Counted from the stretch's first letter, positions 15,935 through 25,482 are shown. The stretch: DNA of 64,000 nucleotides from Bacteroides faecium (GCF_012113595.1 NZ_CP050831.1:3224001-3288000); one strand, 5' to 3'. Made by a program: numbers and translations. The notes: a model not told the origin generated them from the sequence alone.

Positions 15935-18142
15935 ATGAAGGAGATACGACGATTGAGAGATAAAATACTGATAGGATGCATACTATGTATGTTCTCTTTT
16001 ACTTTAAAGGGGGCAGCCAGTAACTATATAATGAATCCTTATACGCGTCAAAGTATTTCTGCCGATTCCATCATTGAGCGTGTCATGACTTTCGCGCCTT
16101 TATATGAAACGATAGTCAGTGACTATCGTGCCAACCTATATATAAAAGGTAAGATGGATATTCAGAAAAAGAATTTTATCCTTCGCTATGTACCTTCTAT
16201 GTTCCGTTTGCAAAAGGGGGTGCGCGAGTATCTTCTCGAAACTTATAGTGACCTTCATTATACCGCTCCCAATATATACGACCAGAAAGTAAAAGCCTCG
16301 CAAGGAACTGTAAGGGGAAACAGAGGACTTCCGGGATTGCTCGAATATTTTAATGTGAATATCTACTCTTCTTCTCTGCTGAATGACGAGCGGTTGCTGT
16401 CACCACTAGCCAAGAACGGGCAAAAATACTATAAATACCGGATAGACAGTGTGATGGGAGATCCGAATAATCTGGATTACCGGGTACGTTTTATTCCTCG
16501 TACAAAGAGCGACCAGTTGGTAGGCGGTTACATGATTGTCAGTAGTAATGTATGGAGTGTTCGGGAAATACGTTTTTCGGGACGGTCGGAACTTATAACA
16601 TTCACCTGCTGGATTAAGATGGGAGATGTAGGCAAGAAAAATGAATTTTTGCCTGTGCGTTATGATGTGGAAGCCCTTTTTAAATTCCTCGGAAATAAGG
16701 TTGATGGCAACTACGCTGCTTCTTTGGATTATAAATCCATCGAATTGAAAGAAAAGAAAGTGCGCAAGAAAGAGAAGACAAATTATAATCTCTCAGAATC
16801 ATTCTCTTTGCAATGTGATACGAATGCCTATAAGACAGATGCTTCGACCTTTGCCATCATGCGACCTATTCCTTTAACTGAAAGTGAGAAGAAACTATAC
16901 ACTGATAACAGGCTGAGGCGTGATACGGCTACTATACAGAAGCCATCCAAGAGCCAGGCTTTTTGGGGAACAATGGGTGACCTGATGGTGGAAGATTATA
17001 AGTTCAATCTTTCTAATATCGGAAGTGTCCGTTTTTCTCCGTTTATTAATCCGCTCCTGTTCAGTTATAGCGGAAGCAACGGTTTGTCTTATCGGCAGGA
17101 TTTTCGCTACAACCGTCTTTTCAGGGGCGATAAGTTGCTCCGTATTGTTCCTAAACTCGGATATAATTTCACCCGCAAAGAGTTTTATTGGTCATTGAAT
17201 GCCGACTTTGAGTACTGGCCGCAAAAACGGGGATTCTTCCGCTTGAATGTGGGTAATGGTAACCGTATTTATAGCAGTAAGGTGCTGGACGAGTTGAAAG
17301 CTATGCCGGACAGCATTTTCAATTTCGATTTGATTCATCTCGATTATTTCAAAGACTTGTATTTTAATTTCCGCCATACGGTTGAAGTAGTCAACGGTCT
17401 GGATATAAGCTTGGGGTTCTCCGCTCATAAGAGGACAGCCGTAGAGCCTTCGCGCTTTGTGATAACCGGTGATTATCCGATGCCGCCCCCGGAATTTATG
17501 GAGAAATTCAAGAATACCTATATCAGTTTTGCTCCCCGTATCCGGGTGGAATGGACGCCGGGACTTTACTATTATATGAATGGAAAACGAAAAATAAATC
17601 TCCGTTCCTTATATCCTACGTTCTCAGTCGATTACGAACGGGGTATTAAAGGGGTATTCAAAAGTACGGGTGAATACGAAAGAATAGAGTTTGACCTTCA
17701 ACATCAAATCCGGTTGGGACTGATGCGTAATATCTATTATCGTTTTGGATTTGGCGCGTTCACCAATCAGGATGAATTGTATTTCGTGGATTTCGCCAAT
17801 TTTTCCCGTCGTAATCTTCCCGTGGGATGGAACGATGAAATCGGCGGAGTGTTTCAAGTGCTCGACGGACGTTGGTACAACTCTTCCCGTCGTTATGTAC
17901 GCGGGCATTTCACTTATGAAGCGCCATTCCTTATACTGAAGCATCTGATGAAATATACGCGTTATGTACAGAATGAGCGTATTTATGTTAGCGCCCTCTC
18001 CATGCCCCATCTTCAGCCTTATCTGGAAGTAGGATACGGCATCGGCACACATATTTTTGATGTCGGAGTTTTTGTGAGCAGTGAGAACTGGAAGTTCGGT
18101 GGAATAGGCTGTAAATTTACATTCGAGTTATTCAACCGATAG
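15935..18142 (+). CDS. DUF5686 family outer-membrane-associated protein
   Basis: The protein is 735 residues from ATG 15935 (MKEIRRLRDK). The upstream in-frame TTG at 15923 belongs to the -7 box. A hydrophobic segment (about residues 10-26) acts as signal. The mature part matches DUF5686, a large Bacteroidetes family with a carboxypeptidase-regulatory-like half and a C-terminal half of alternating aromatic beta strands. The final residues (GIGCKFTFELFNR) look like an outer-membrane barrel end. The function is unknown. It stands alone, with its own promoter, and is followed 50 bp later by the retron promoter and RNA. It seems to be a resident gene with accessory modules on both sides. Confidence 0.85.
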   Translation: MKEIRRLRDKILIGCILCMFSFTLKGAASNYIMNPYTRQSISADSIIERVMTFAPLYETIVSDYRANLYIKGKMDIQKKNFILRYVPSMFRLQKGVREYLLETYSDLHYTAPNIYDQKVKASQGTVRGNRGLPGLLEYFNVNIYSSSLLNDERLLSPLAKNGQKYYKYRIDSVMGDPNNLDYRVRFIPRTKSDQLVGGYMIVSSNVWSVREIRFSGRSELITFTCWIKMGDVGKKNEFLPVRYDVEALFKFLGNKVDGNYAASLDYKSIELKEKKVRKKEKTNYNLSESFSLQCDTNAYKTDASTFAIMRPIPLTESEKKLYTDNRLRRDTATIQKPSKSQAFWGTMGDLMVEDYKFNLSNIGSVRFSPFINPLLFSYSGSNGLSYRQDFRYNRLFRGDKLLRIVPKLGYNFTRKEFYWSLNADFEYWPQKRGFFRLNVGNGNRIYSSKVLDELKAMPDSIFNFDLIHLDYFKDLYFNFRHTVEVVNGLDISLGFSAHKRTAVEPSRFVITGDYPMPPPEFMEKFKNTYISFAPRIRVEWTPGLYYYMNGKRKINLRSLYPTFSVDYERGIKGVFKSTGEYERIEFDLQHQIRLGLMRNIYYRFGFGAFTNQDELYFVDFANFSRRNLPVGWNDEIGGVFQVLDGRWYNSSRRYVRGHFTYEAPFLILKHLMKYTRYVQNERIYVSALSMPHLQPYLEVGYGIGTHIFDVGVFVSSENWKFGGIGCKFTFELFNR

Positions 18143-18157
18143 TTTTCTACGTTCTTG

Positions 18158-18188
18158 TTGCATAAATCGAAAGATTTTTCTACCTTTG
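18158..18188 (+). promoter_or_regulatory. Retron promoter (TTG-N20-TACCTTTG)
   Basis: TTG (18158-18160), exactly 20 nt, TACCTTTG (18181-18188). With the usual 3-4 nt offset the transcription start is about 18192, the first base of the a1 repeat. Confidence 0.8.
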
Positions 18189-18191
18189 TAT

Positions 18192-18321
18192 AGAAGAGGA
18201 TGAGGGCAAAATTTAGCACAAAAGAGGTGTAGTCGCCTCATAAGCACAGGTATTTTCCTAGAAAATAAATTCTTAGGTATAAATACCTAAATTTATTTTA
18301 GTAAATAACTCATCCTCTTCT
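18192..18321 (+). ncRNA. Retron msr-msd non-coding RNA
   Basis: The ~130-nt RNA is framed by a perfect 13-bp inverted repeat: a1 AGAAGAGGATGAG (18192-18204) and a2 CTCATCCTCTTCT (18309-18321). After a1 comes TTTAGC with a candidate branching guanosine at 18216. The msr has a stem GAGGTG/CGCCTC (18224-18229 with 18234-18239, loop TAGT) and a small AGG/CCT stem (18248-18250 with 18257-18259). The msd is an AU-rich long hairpin (about 18258-18301): TTAGGTAT (18273-18280) pairs with ATACCTAA (18283-18290), and AAAATAAAT (18262-18270) with ATTTATTTT (18291-18299). The reverse transcriptase should copy the msd into DNA joined 2'-5' to G18216. It ends 25 bp before the RT start codon. The branch base and msd ends are inferred from other retrons. 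Confidence 0.88.
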
Positions 18322-18346
18322 CTCTTTTTTATATACATAATACAAA

Positions 18347-19486
18347 ATGGACGGTATTTTAATAACCATACTTATAATCACAGGTTTCCTGATTTATAAA
18401 ATGATTTCTTCGAGCAGGAAACAAGAAGGGTATAAAAGATGGAAAGCGACAGCAGGCGGTGGGAAGGAAGAAGATTTTTCCAAATCTAAATCTGAATCCG
18501 GGCATGGAGCCTGGCTTCGACGAGCTTTAGGAGTGACAGTTCCGCGTGCTCCGTATGTTCCCAAGTTTGATGAAGAAGCAGTCGTCTGGTGCGCCAGGCT
18601 ATTGGGCGTAGAAGCAAACAAGCTGAAAGAAATACTTGAAAATATCCCTGCCCATTACCATGAGTTTTGGGTGAGAAAAAGAAAAGGCGGGTATCGGATG
18701 ATTTCCGCTCCGCGTAAAGAACTACAATCTATCCAAACGACTATTAACTCCCGAATCTTATCATCGGTGACTACCATCCATCCGGCATCAGTCGGCTTCC
18801 GGTGCAGACATTCGGTGGTTGACAATGCCAGCCCTCATTTGGGAAAGCGGTATGTGTTGAAAATGGATATTCATGATTTTTTCTTTTCTATACGAAGTCC
18901 GAGAGTGAAGAATACATTCGAGATGATGGGCTATCCGGCGAACGTGGCGAAAGTCTTTAGAACCTTGTGTTGCCTGCGTAATTGTTTACCTCAGGGAGCT
19001 CCTACAAGTCCGTCATTGAGCAATATTGTCGGCTATGAGATGGATAAGAAATTATCTGCGTTGGCAGCAGAGTATGGGTTGACATATACCCGCTATGCCG
19101 ATGACCTGACTTTCTCCGGCGATGTGTTTCCAAAAGACCAGATAATTCCCCGGATTAAACAAATAATCCGTGACGAGAAATTTGAACCGAATCATAAAAA
19201 GACTCGTTTCTTGCATGGGTATGACAGGAAGATTATCACGGGAGTATCTATAAGTTCCGGTGTGAAACTGACGATACCCAAAACAAGAAAGCGGGAGATT
19301 CGGAAGAATGTTTATTTCATTCTGACAAAGGGATTGGCGGAACATCAACGTAGAATCGGTTCCAACGACCCTGCCTATTTGAAACGGCTTATCGGGGAAC
19401 TTTGTTATTGGCGCTCGATAGAACCGGACAACGCTTATGTATCCGATTCTATTATTGCCTTGAAACGTTTGGAACAACGGTATTAG
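18347..19486 (+). CDS. Retron reverse transcriptase with N-terminal membrane segment
   Basis: The 379-residue protein has a full RT core. The retron-specific region X motif NASPH (NAxxH) is at 160-164 and motif A LKMDIHDFF (Asp174) follows. PQGAPTSP is at 215-222, the catalytic YADD at 250-253, and the region Y-like ITG (VTG in most retrons) at 297-299. It would copy the msd part of the RNA encoded just upstream. The oddity is the N-terminus: residues 3-20 (GILITILIITGFLIYKMI) form a strong membrane helix, followed by a basic, Ser/Lys/Gly-rich linker to about 60. No separate small toxin gene is seen. The next gene, on the other strand, ends 16 bp away and encodes a giant helicase-nuclease. 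Confidence 0.92.
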   Translation: MDGILITILIITGFLIYKMISSSRKQEGYKRWKATAGGGKEEDFSKSKSESGHGAWLRRALGVTVPRAPYVPKFDEEAVVWCARLLGVEANKLKEILENIPAHYHEFWVRKRKGGYRMISAPRKELQSIQTTINSRILSSVTTIHPASVGFRCRHSVVDNASPHLGKRYVLKMDIHDFFFSIRSPRVKNTFEMMGYPANVAKVFRTLCCLRNCLPQGAPTSPSLSNIVGYEMDKKLSALAAEYGLTYTRYADDLTFSGDVFPKDQIIPRIKQIIRDEKFEPNHKKTRFLHGYDRKIITGVSISSGVKLTIPKTRKREIRKNVYFILTKGLAEHQRRIGSNDPAYLKRLIGELCYWRSIEPDNAYVSDSIIALKRLEQRY

Positions 19487-19502
19487 TCAGCCTTAAACGG
19501 TA

Positions 19503-22500
19503 TTAATAGGCAATCGTTACCCGTTCATTTTCCATTTTTGCATAATTTCTTTTCACAGCTTCGCGGATTCCTCTCTGCATGGCAGCGTCTATGGTCGAAC
19601 CCATGCGGGGAAAACCGAATGTCTGCGCACATGCTTTTACCAAATCTGCTGCAGGCAGGCTGATGGAGTCGGTTAGTATCTGCCGGATAGCATTGGCTAT
19701 TTCTTCAGGGGGAATATCTGTTACATCCCGGTCGGAAACCGGGCGGTAAGCCGGATACGAACAACATTGCTCTTTATCTTTCCAACAATAAACATATCCG
19801 TCATGTTCCGTGCGGCAGATATTCAGTGTATCAAGAATAGCTTCTATGTGAGCTTCTATCCGTGGCCCCAGACGGCTGATTCCCCATTCAGCTAGAATCT
19901 TCTTACAAAGTAACGATTTACTGACAGGAGCTTCGTTCTCTATAATTTTCCGTATTTGGGAAGTAAGGATGGGGGAACTTTCCGTGAGGAAGAAATCTTC
20001 GGACAGATATTTGTCCGGAGTCACTTCGGCGGATTTATACTTCTGTTGCCTGCTTGGGGCAACGGGAACAGCAGTCGGTTGTTTTTCAGCAGCAACTGGA
20101 GATGCTTTGAGAAGAAATGAAAGCTCATTTGTATTCCCTTCGGGGGGTGAAACAGACTCCTTGTTTTGTTTCTCTTCTGTTATGACCGCCGGAGTAGTAT
20201 TTGTCTTAACATTATAGGTTTCACTACTTGCTTTTGATGCTTTCTTTTGGGAGATTGCTTCCTGTATGGACGCAATTACTTCATCCGGTTTTTCCCACCA
20301 GTCCATTGTCCATATGCGGCAGATGTTCCAACCGAGTGCTTTCAGGACATTATTCTGAACAATTTCCCGGTCGCGTGCGGTTTTAGTACGCTTGTAATTC
20401 TTCCCGTCGCAGATAATGCCTAGTTGGTAATTAGACTCGTTTAGGGTATCTACTATGCCTATATCTATTTTATAACCTGAGCATCCGATGTCGGTATGCA
20501 CGGTATATCCCAGTGAACGCAACTTGTCGGCAATGATGTTTTCGATAGAAGCAGATGTTTCTGATAGTGAATTGTCTGAACTGTTGATTACATTCCTTGT
20601 TCCTTTCTCTGCGTATTCAAGGAAACGTTTTAGTCCGGCTACTCCAATGGAAGAAGTCCGGTTCAAGTCTATCATATCCGACCGTAGAGTAGAGTAAATA
20701 ATCATCTCGTACCGGGCACGGGAGACTGCTACGTTGAGTCTTCTTTCTCCACCCGCACGGTTTAGCGGGCCGAAGTTCATGCTGACACGTCCTGCGGCAT
20801 CCGGGCCGTAACCTACCGAAAAGAGAATCACGTCCCGTTCGTCTCCCTGCACATTCTCCAAGTTCTTGATAAATAGCGGCTCTTCACATTCCAAGGCAAG
20901 AGTTTCCAGTTCGGGATGGGCGATAAAGAGGTCGGACAGTAAATCTTCTATTAAAGCCTGCTGGACGATGCTGAAAGTGACTACGCCGATGCTTTTCTTC
21001 CTTAATTCATCGTTACTCAGCCTTCTTGCTATTTCATCGACTACTGCTTGTGCTTCCGCCCGGTTCTGACGCGATTTTCCTTTGTCATAATAACCGTTAA
21101 TATTCACCATTCTGACCTTGGATTCGATATTGTCCGGAGAAGGGAACGTCATCAGCTTATTGTCGTAATATTCGGAGTTGCTGAAAGCGATAAGGCTCTC
21201 GTGTTTGCTTCGATAGTGCCACAACAGGTACTTGGAAGGAATGGACAAGGCGAGGCAGTCATCAAGGATACTCTCCAAATCTTCCATTTCTATATTCTCT
21301 TCGTCAGTGGTATTGACCGAGAAGAAATTTGTCGGTGGCATCTGTTTCGGGTCGCCTACAATAACCACATTCTTCCCTCGGGCAATGGCGCCTACGGCTT
21401 CATAAGTCGGCATCTGCGATGCTTCGTCAAAGACTATCAGGTCAAATTTATCCGCATCCGTATCAATGAATTGGGCAACGGAAAGAGGACTCATCAGCAT
21501 GCACGGGCACATACGCGACAACAACGTCGGAATTTGGTCGAACAGCTTACGGATGGATATACCGCGTGCATTGTTGCGGATGTTCTTCTGGAGTATGCCA
21601 ACTTCGGAGCTTTGAATAGCTTCATGAGTGAAGGATGGAATATTGGAAGCCAACCTGGCAAACAATTCCTTTTTAGTGGTTTCTTCGAATTGAGTGGATA
21701 TTAGCTTGTACTTCGCTATAATATCATTGAATATTTTGCCATTGAATAACTCCAAAGTCGGTTCTTTGGAAATGATATACTGAATGGCTGCCTGATAAAA
21801 ACTCTTGTAGAAACTGCCGGTAAGTTGAGCGGTAGGGATATTCTTCTCTTTATATTCCGTAGCTATAAATCCGATAGTAAGTCTGTCGAGCGTCCGGTAA
21901 GCTTGTAGCCACTGATACCAGTCTTTGAGCTTATCCAAATTCTCTTTCCATGTTTGAGCTTTTGATATGCCTGTGTTTATCCAATCGGTAGAATTTATAT
22001 AAAGCTCTACTATTGAAATGCCTAGAGTGCCGGAAAGTTTGTGCTCTATGTTCACGAGTTCATTCGAATACCGGTAGATTTCATCGAGAGAATGGGTATG
22101 AATATCTCTGAATGTTTGTATTCCTTCAGCCAGTTGTACAGACAGGTTGCGTTTGATTTGTGAGACTTTGGCGATATCTTTCGAATAACTCAACAAATGC
22201 GAATGAAGAGAAACCATGTCATTGATAATCTGTTCAATTGTATTCCAATCTTCATTCTTGCCGAATCGTCCGAATAGGGCAGGCAGTTGACTTGCGTATT
22301 TCTGAACGGCTTCTGCTTCTTCCTGGTATTGGACAATCTGGTGGAGCAACGGTTTGATAGTATCCGGCTCGATGGCTTTCAGCGCATATGCATGGAGTGC
22401 TTTCTTTATTTTTCTTTGTCCGAAATATCTGGGAATAAACCACTGGGCAGATACCCGGTTCCACTCGGTTAACATTGCTTTGGCGTTCGCTTGCAGGATT

Positions 22501-25406
22501 TCTTTAGTGAATCCGGTTTCAATCGTCTTTCTTAGTTCGTCACGTTTGCGCCCATGGTTCACTACTTCACGATATTCATCAAGAGTCTCGTTCAGTGATG
22601 GAAGAGTCAATAATCCGGGAGTAAGTTCGGGAATATCAAGTATGTTTCGGATAATGTTCGCAATCGTTTGAAAGTCAGCGCGTGTGGGATGCATTTCCGT
22701 ATCTGCCAAAAGAGCGGAGAACGCGGTTAATTTCTGTCGGATAGCTTGCAATAAGTCTGTAAAGTCGGTGAGTGAACGCTCGGCTTCGTCCTTTCCGGCA
22801 GAAGAATATTCTGAAATAGAGATACCCGTCAACGGATGCCGGTAAGGGTGTCCGCACGCATTGGCTGTGCGTACCAAAGATTCAATGGCGTCTTCCCATT
22901 GGGTAAATGTTTCTTTATCCAATGTCTCCAAATAGGATAGGGGAATATCGAAACAAGGCTCGGCATCCGATGATTGATAATGAATAATCGCATCATACAA
23001 TGAAATGCCGAACGGATACTCTTTATGCAAGGCTTCGATGTATTTATTCAACTCTGCCCGTAAACCAAGTAAGCGTTCCGCTTCTTTCTTGAATTCTTCG
23101 GGCGGCGTCTGCCTGATAATTTCAGTCGTCTCTTTCAGTTGTGAGATAACCGCAGATTTCTTTGTTTTGTTAGAGTGGATTTCCAGACAGAACGGAGCAA
23201 GACCGATGGCGGCCAATCTGTTTTGAACAACAGAGAGGGCAGCCATCTTTTCCGCTACGAATAGCACACGCTTTCCTTTATAAAGTGCGTTGGCGATAAT
23301 ATTGGTGATGGTTTGTGATTTACCTGTTCCCGGTGGGCCGTGCAGGATAAAAGTTTGGTCGTGCACCGCTTCGTATATGGCTTCCAATTGGGAAGAATCG
23401 GCGATGATAGGCAATACGATATCGGCAGGAGACAGTTGCTTGTCCATGTAACTTGCGTCTATCTCTTCCGTAGCAGCTTCCCATTCTATCTTTCCGTTGA
23501 TGAGGCTGGATACAATCTTGTTCTGAACCAGTTTGTGGGCATTATTGTGAATATCATTCCACATGATGAACTTATTGAAAGAGAATATGCCCAAAATAGC
23601 TTGCTCTTCAACGTCCCATTTGCGTTGGTTCTTGATGCAGTTTCGGATGATGGAGTAGATTAACTTTACGTTTACACCGCTTCCGTCGGTAGGCAACGGG
23701 TCTAATCCGGGCACGCTGATGCCGAAGTTTTGGCGGAGCATCTCCAATAATGTAATATTCATCATAGTTTCCTCTTCGCGGGAACGGATGACATATCCTC
23801 TAGCTGCCGATTTGCGGATGATTTCGACCGGAAGCAGCAGTATCGGCGCATAACGCGGGCGTTCGCTGGAAGGAGTCTCATACCATTTTAGCAATCCCAA
23901 CGCAAGATAAAGCGTATTAGCTCCATTCTCTTCAATAGATGTCCGCGAAGAACGGTAGAGATGCGTCAATGCCTTGCCTAAATCATTCTCCGATAAGTAA
24001 AAACGTAATCTTTTCTGCGAAAGCTCCGAATTGACAAAATCAACAATCGGATTGGACTCGGAAACAGAGGAATAGATGCCGAACTCCATAGCCGGACTTT
24101 CCCAGTCGGCAGGGCGGTGAAGGATACGGAACTCTTCCCCGTCTGCCAAAGCATCTTCCAGACTGGCAAGATTTGCCGGGATTAGTTGGAGCGTATTTTT
24201 AGTAATACGGATATTCAATAGGTTATTGCGCAGGCTTAAATCGAGGAGCCGCCTTTCCCATATTACCAGTTTGGTTATGGCTGTCTGGGTATCGCTGCCT
24301 GATAAATCATAAGGATTGATACTTTGCGGTGTAATATGAACCGTATTCTTCTGAATAGTCAGTGAGTTTTCGTCTATTTCCCAAGTCTGTCCGTGTAATA
24401 TGCGTTGGGGGATAGGGCGGATTCCCGAGTGTCTCGCCCTCTTCACATCTACCGCAAGTATGAAATGAGTACCTTCTTTCAGCTTGCCGTCCGCTTTCTT
24501 CACGGCATCGTCGAAGTCGGACTGATGCCCCATATTCATACAGGTCGTTTCTACTAAAGTGATGTCGTAGATTCCTTCCGCCGTCCTTTTTGTTAATAAA
24601 GAAACATCGTCTATCGTAGGGTCGGGAAAAGTCTCCGGCACTAGCCAGGCTCCTGCGAAAGCATGCCCTTGGGTAATGATGACAAGCGCGTTCAGCCCGA
24701 TAGCTTCCAGGCACGAAGCATAGAGCAAGGACATATCCAGGCAAGTTCCCAACTTCTGAGCCATTACGGAATCTGCCAGCCGGACACGTTGCCCGTACTC
24801 CTCAAAACTTGCGGGAACGGTGCTGTATATAATCTGCTGTTCTGAGATGGCGGTATAAATAGCCGCCATTTGCTTTCTTACCCTGTCCGGGTTACGGCTC
24901 TGATATTCGTCGAGAGACGGGCTGTCCGTCCACTGTCCTAAGATGGCAGCCGCCCTTTTTATAATAGGTAAGATAGCCGTGTGGTTGGGAGTGATAAAGG
25001 CGGCCAGCATTTCGGGGAGCACATTGAGTCCGCCCCATTGGTCATAAGCCAGCATGTCGATAGGGTAGGTCCGGGTAAATATCAGCGTTGCCTCGGAAGT
25101 GATTTCTATCTTTAAGTTACCGGATAAACGCTCGGTCAGTTGCGTGAAATAATTGGCAGATAACGTGAGACTGGGTGATTGCAGAGATACCGTACTGTTA
25201 GCCGGAATCTGCTCGATAACCGTCGGGACAGCATTGCCGAAAGCCGGTTCAGTCGTGATTAGCACTTGTATGTCCTTTAGCGGGGCAGAGGTTATGTTCT
25301 CAATAGAAAGTTGATGAATGACCGGTGCACTGTTTTGTTGTATCGCAAAATTAATGAGCGGCAAATAGCCGAATTGTACCTTGACTTTGTCCAATCTCTC
25401 GTCCAT
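19503..25406 (-). CDS. DUF4011 / SF1 helicase / PD-(D/E)XK-like nuclease / DUF3320 protein
   Basis: From ATG 25406 (MDERLDKVKV) the protein has 1967 residues. An ATG at 25463 would add a hydrophobic 19-residue stretch that I judge spurious. The order is: an N-terminal beta domain (~1-110); a transglutaminase-like segment with GTCLDMS and GHAF (~215-245); DUF4011 (~370-660, ERRLLDLSLRNNLLN); an Upf1-like SF1 helicase with Walker A GPPGTGKS at 690-697, DEAS at 1327-1330, VGDPKQMPP near 1356 and RLNVAVSRARYE as motif VI; a Vsr/MTES-type nuclease (~1625-1720, IDIGIVD then CDGKNY with Asp1667); and two DUF3320-like repeats (~1812 and ~1900). Proteins of this design are found in defence islands and probably sense and cut invading DNA. 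It converges on the retron RT and is divergent from rpsA. Confidence 0.85.
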   Translation of the reverse strand: MDERLDKVKVQFGYLPLINFAIQQNSAPVIHQLSIENITSAPLKDIQVLITTEPAFGNAVPTVIEQIPANSTVSLQSPSLTLSANYFTQLTERLSGNLKIEITSEATLIFTRTYPIDMLAYDQWGGLNVLPEMLAAFITPNHTAILPIIKRAAAILGQWTDSPSLDEYQSRNPDRVRKQMAAIYTAISEQQIIYSTVPASFEEYGQRVRLADSVMAQKLGTCLDMSLLYASCLEAIGLNALVIITQGHAFAGAWLVPETFPDPTIDDVSLLTKRTAEGIYDITLVETTCMNMGHQSDFDDAVKKADGKLKEGTHFILAVDVKRARHSGIRPIPQRILHGQTWEIDENSLTIQKNTVHITPQSINPYDLSGSDTQTAITKLVIWERRLLDLSLRNNLLNIRITKNTLQLIPANLASLEDALADGEEFRILHRPADWESPAMEFGIYSSVSESNPIVDFVNSELSQKRLRFYLSENDLGKALTHLYRSSRTSIEENGANTLYLALGLLKWYETPSSERPRYAPILLLPVEIIRKSAARGYVIRSREEETMMNITLLEMLRQNFGISVPGLDPLPTDGSGVNVKLIYSIIRNCIKNQRKWDVEEQAILGIFSFNKFIMWNDIHNNAHKLVQNKIVSSLINGKIEWEAATEEIDASYMDKQLSPADIVLPIIADSSQLEAIYEAVHDQTFILHGPPGTGKSQTITNIIANALYKGKRVLFVAEKMAALSVVQNRLAAIGLAPFCLEIHSNKTKKSAVISQLKETTEIIRQTPPEEFKKEAERLLGLRAELNKYIEALHKEYPFGISLYDAIIHYQSSDAEPCFDIPLSYLETLDKETFTQWEDAIESLVRTANACGHPYRHPLTGISISEYSSAGKDEAERSLTDFTDLLQAIRQKLTAFSALLADTEMHPTRADFQTIANIIRNILDIPELTPGLLTLPSLNETLDEYREVVNHGRKRDELRKTIETGFTKEILQANAKAMLTEWNRVSAQWFIPRYFGQRKIKKALHAYALKAIEPDTIKPLLHQIVQYQEEAEAVQKYASQLPALFGRFGKNEDWNTIEQIINDMVSLHSHLLSYSKDIAKVSQIKRNLSVQLAEGIQTFRDIHTHSLDEIYRYSNELVNIEHKLSGTLGISIVELYINSTDWINTGISKAQTWKENLDKLKDWYQWLQAYRTLDRLTIGFIATEYKEKNIPTAQLTGSFYKSFYQAAIQYIISKEPTLELFNGKIFNDIIAKYKLISTQFEETTKKELFARLASNIPSFTHEAIQSSEVGILQKNIRNNARGISIRKLFDQIPTLLSRMCPCMLMSPLSVAQFIDTDADKFDLIVFDEASQMPTYEAVGAIARGKNVVIVGDPKQMPPTNFFSVNTTDEENIEMEDLESILDDCLALSIPSKYLLWHYRSKHESLIAFSNSEYYDNKLMTFPSPDNIESKVRMVNINGYYDKGKSRQNRAEAQAVVDEIARRLSNDELRKKSIGVVTFSIVQQALIEDLLSDLFIAHPELETLALECEEPLFIKNLENVQGDERDVILFSVGYGPDAAGRVSMNFGPLNRAGGERRLNVAVSRARYEMIIYSTLRSDMIDLNRTSSIGVAGLKRFLEYAEKGTRNVINSSDNSLSETSASIENIIADKLRSLGYTVHTDIGCSGYKIDIGIVDTLNESNYQLGIICDGKNYKRTKTARDREIVQNNVLKALGWNICRIWTMDWWEKPDEVIASIQEAISQKKASKASSETYNVKTNTTPAVITEEKQNKESVSPPEGNTNELSFLLKASPVAAEKQPTAVPVAPSRQQKYKSAEVTPDKYLSEDFFLTESSPILTSQIRKIIENEAPVSKSLLCKKILAEWGISRLGPRIEAHIEAILDTLNICRTEHDGYVYCWKDKEQCCSYPAYRPVSDRDVTDIPPEEIANAIRQILTDSISLPAADLVKACAQTFGFPRMGSTIDAAMQRGIREAVKRNYAKMENERVTIAY

Positions 25407-25482
25407 GGCAAAAACTGTATAAATTAAAGCTTGCAATATTACAAAAAATACGGATATAACCATCTTTTATTCAGTCATTCTT

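Noticed and set aside
25407..25463. N-terminal hydrophobic helix on the helicase-nuclease (start at ATG 25463)
   Set aside because: A membrane anchor on a cytoplasmic helicase-nuclease is unlikely and ATG 25406 gives a normal family-like start. I could not exclude it fully because no clear promoter was found for either start.
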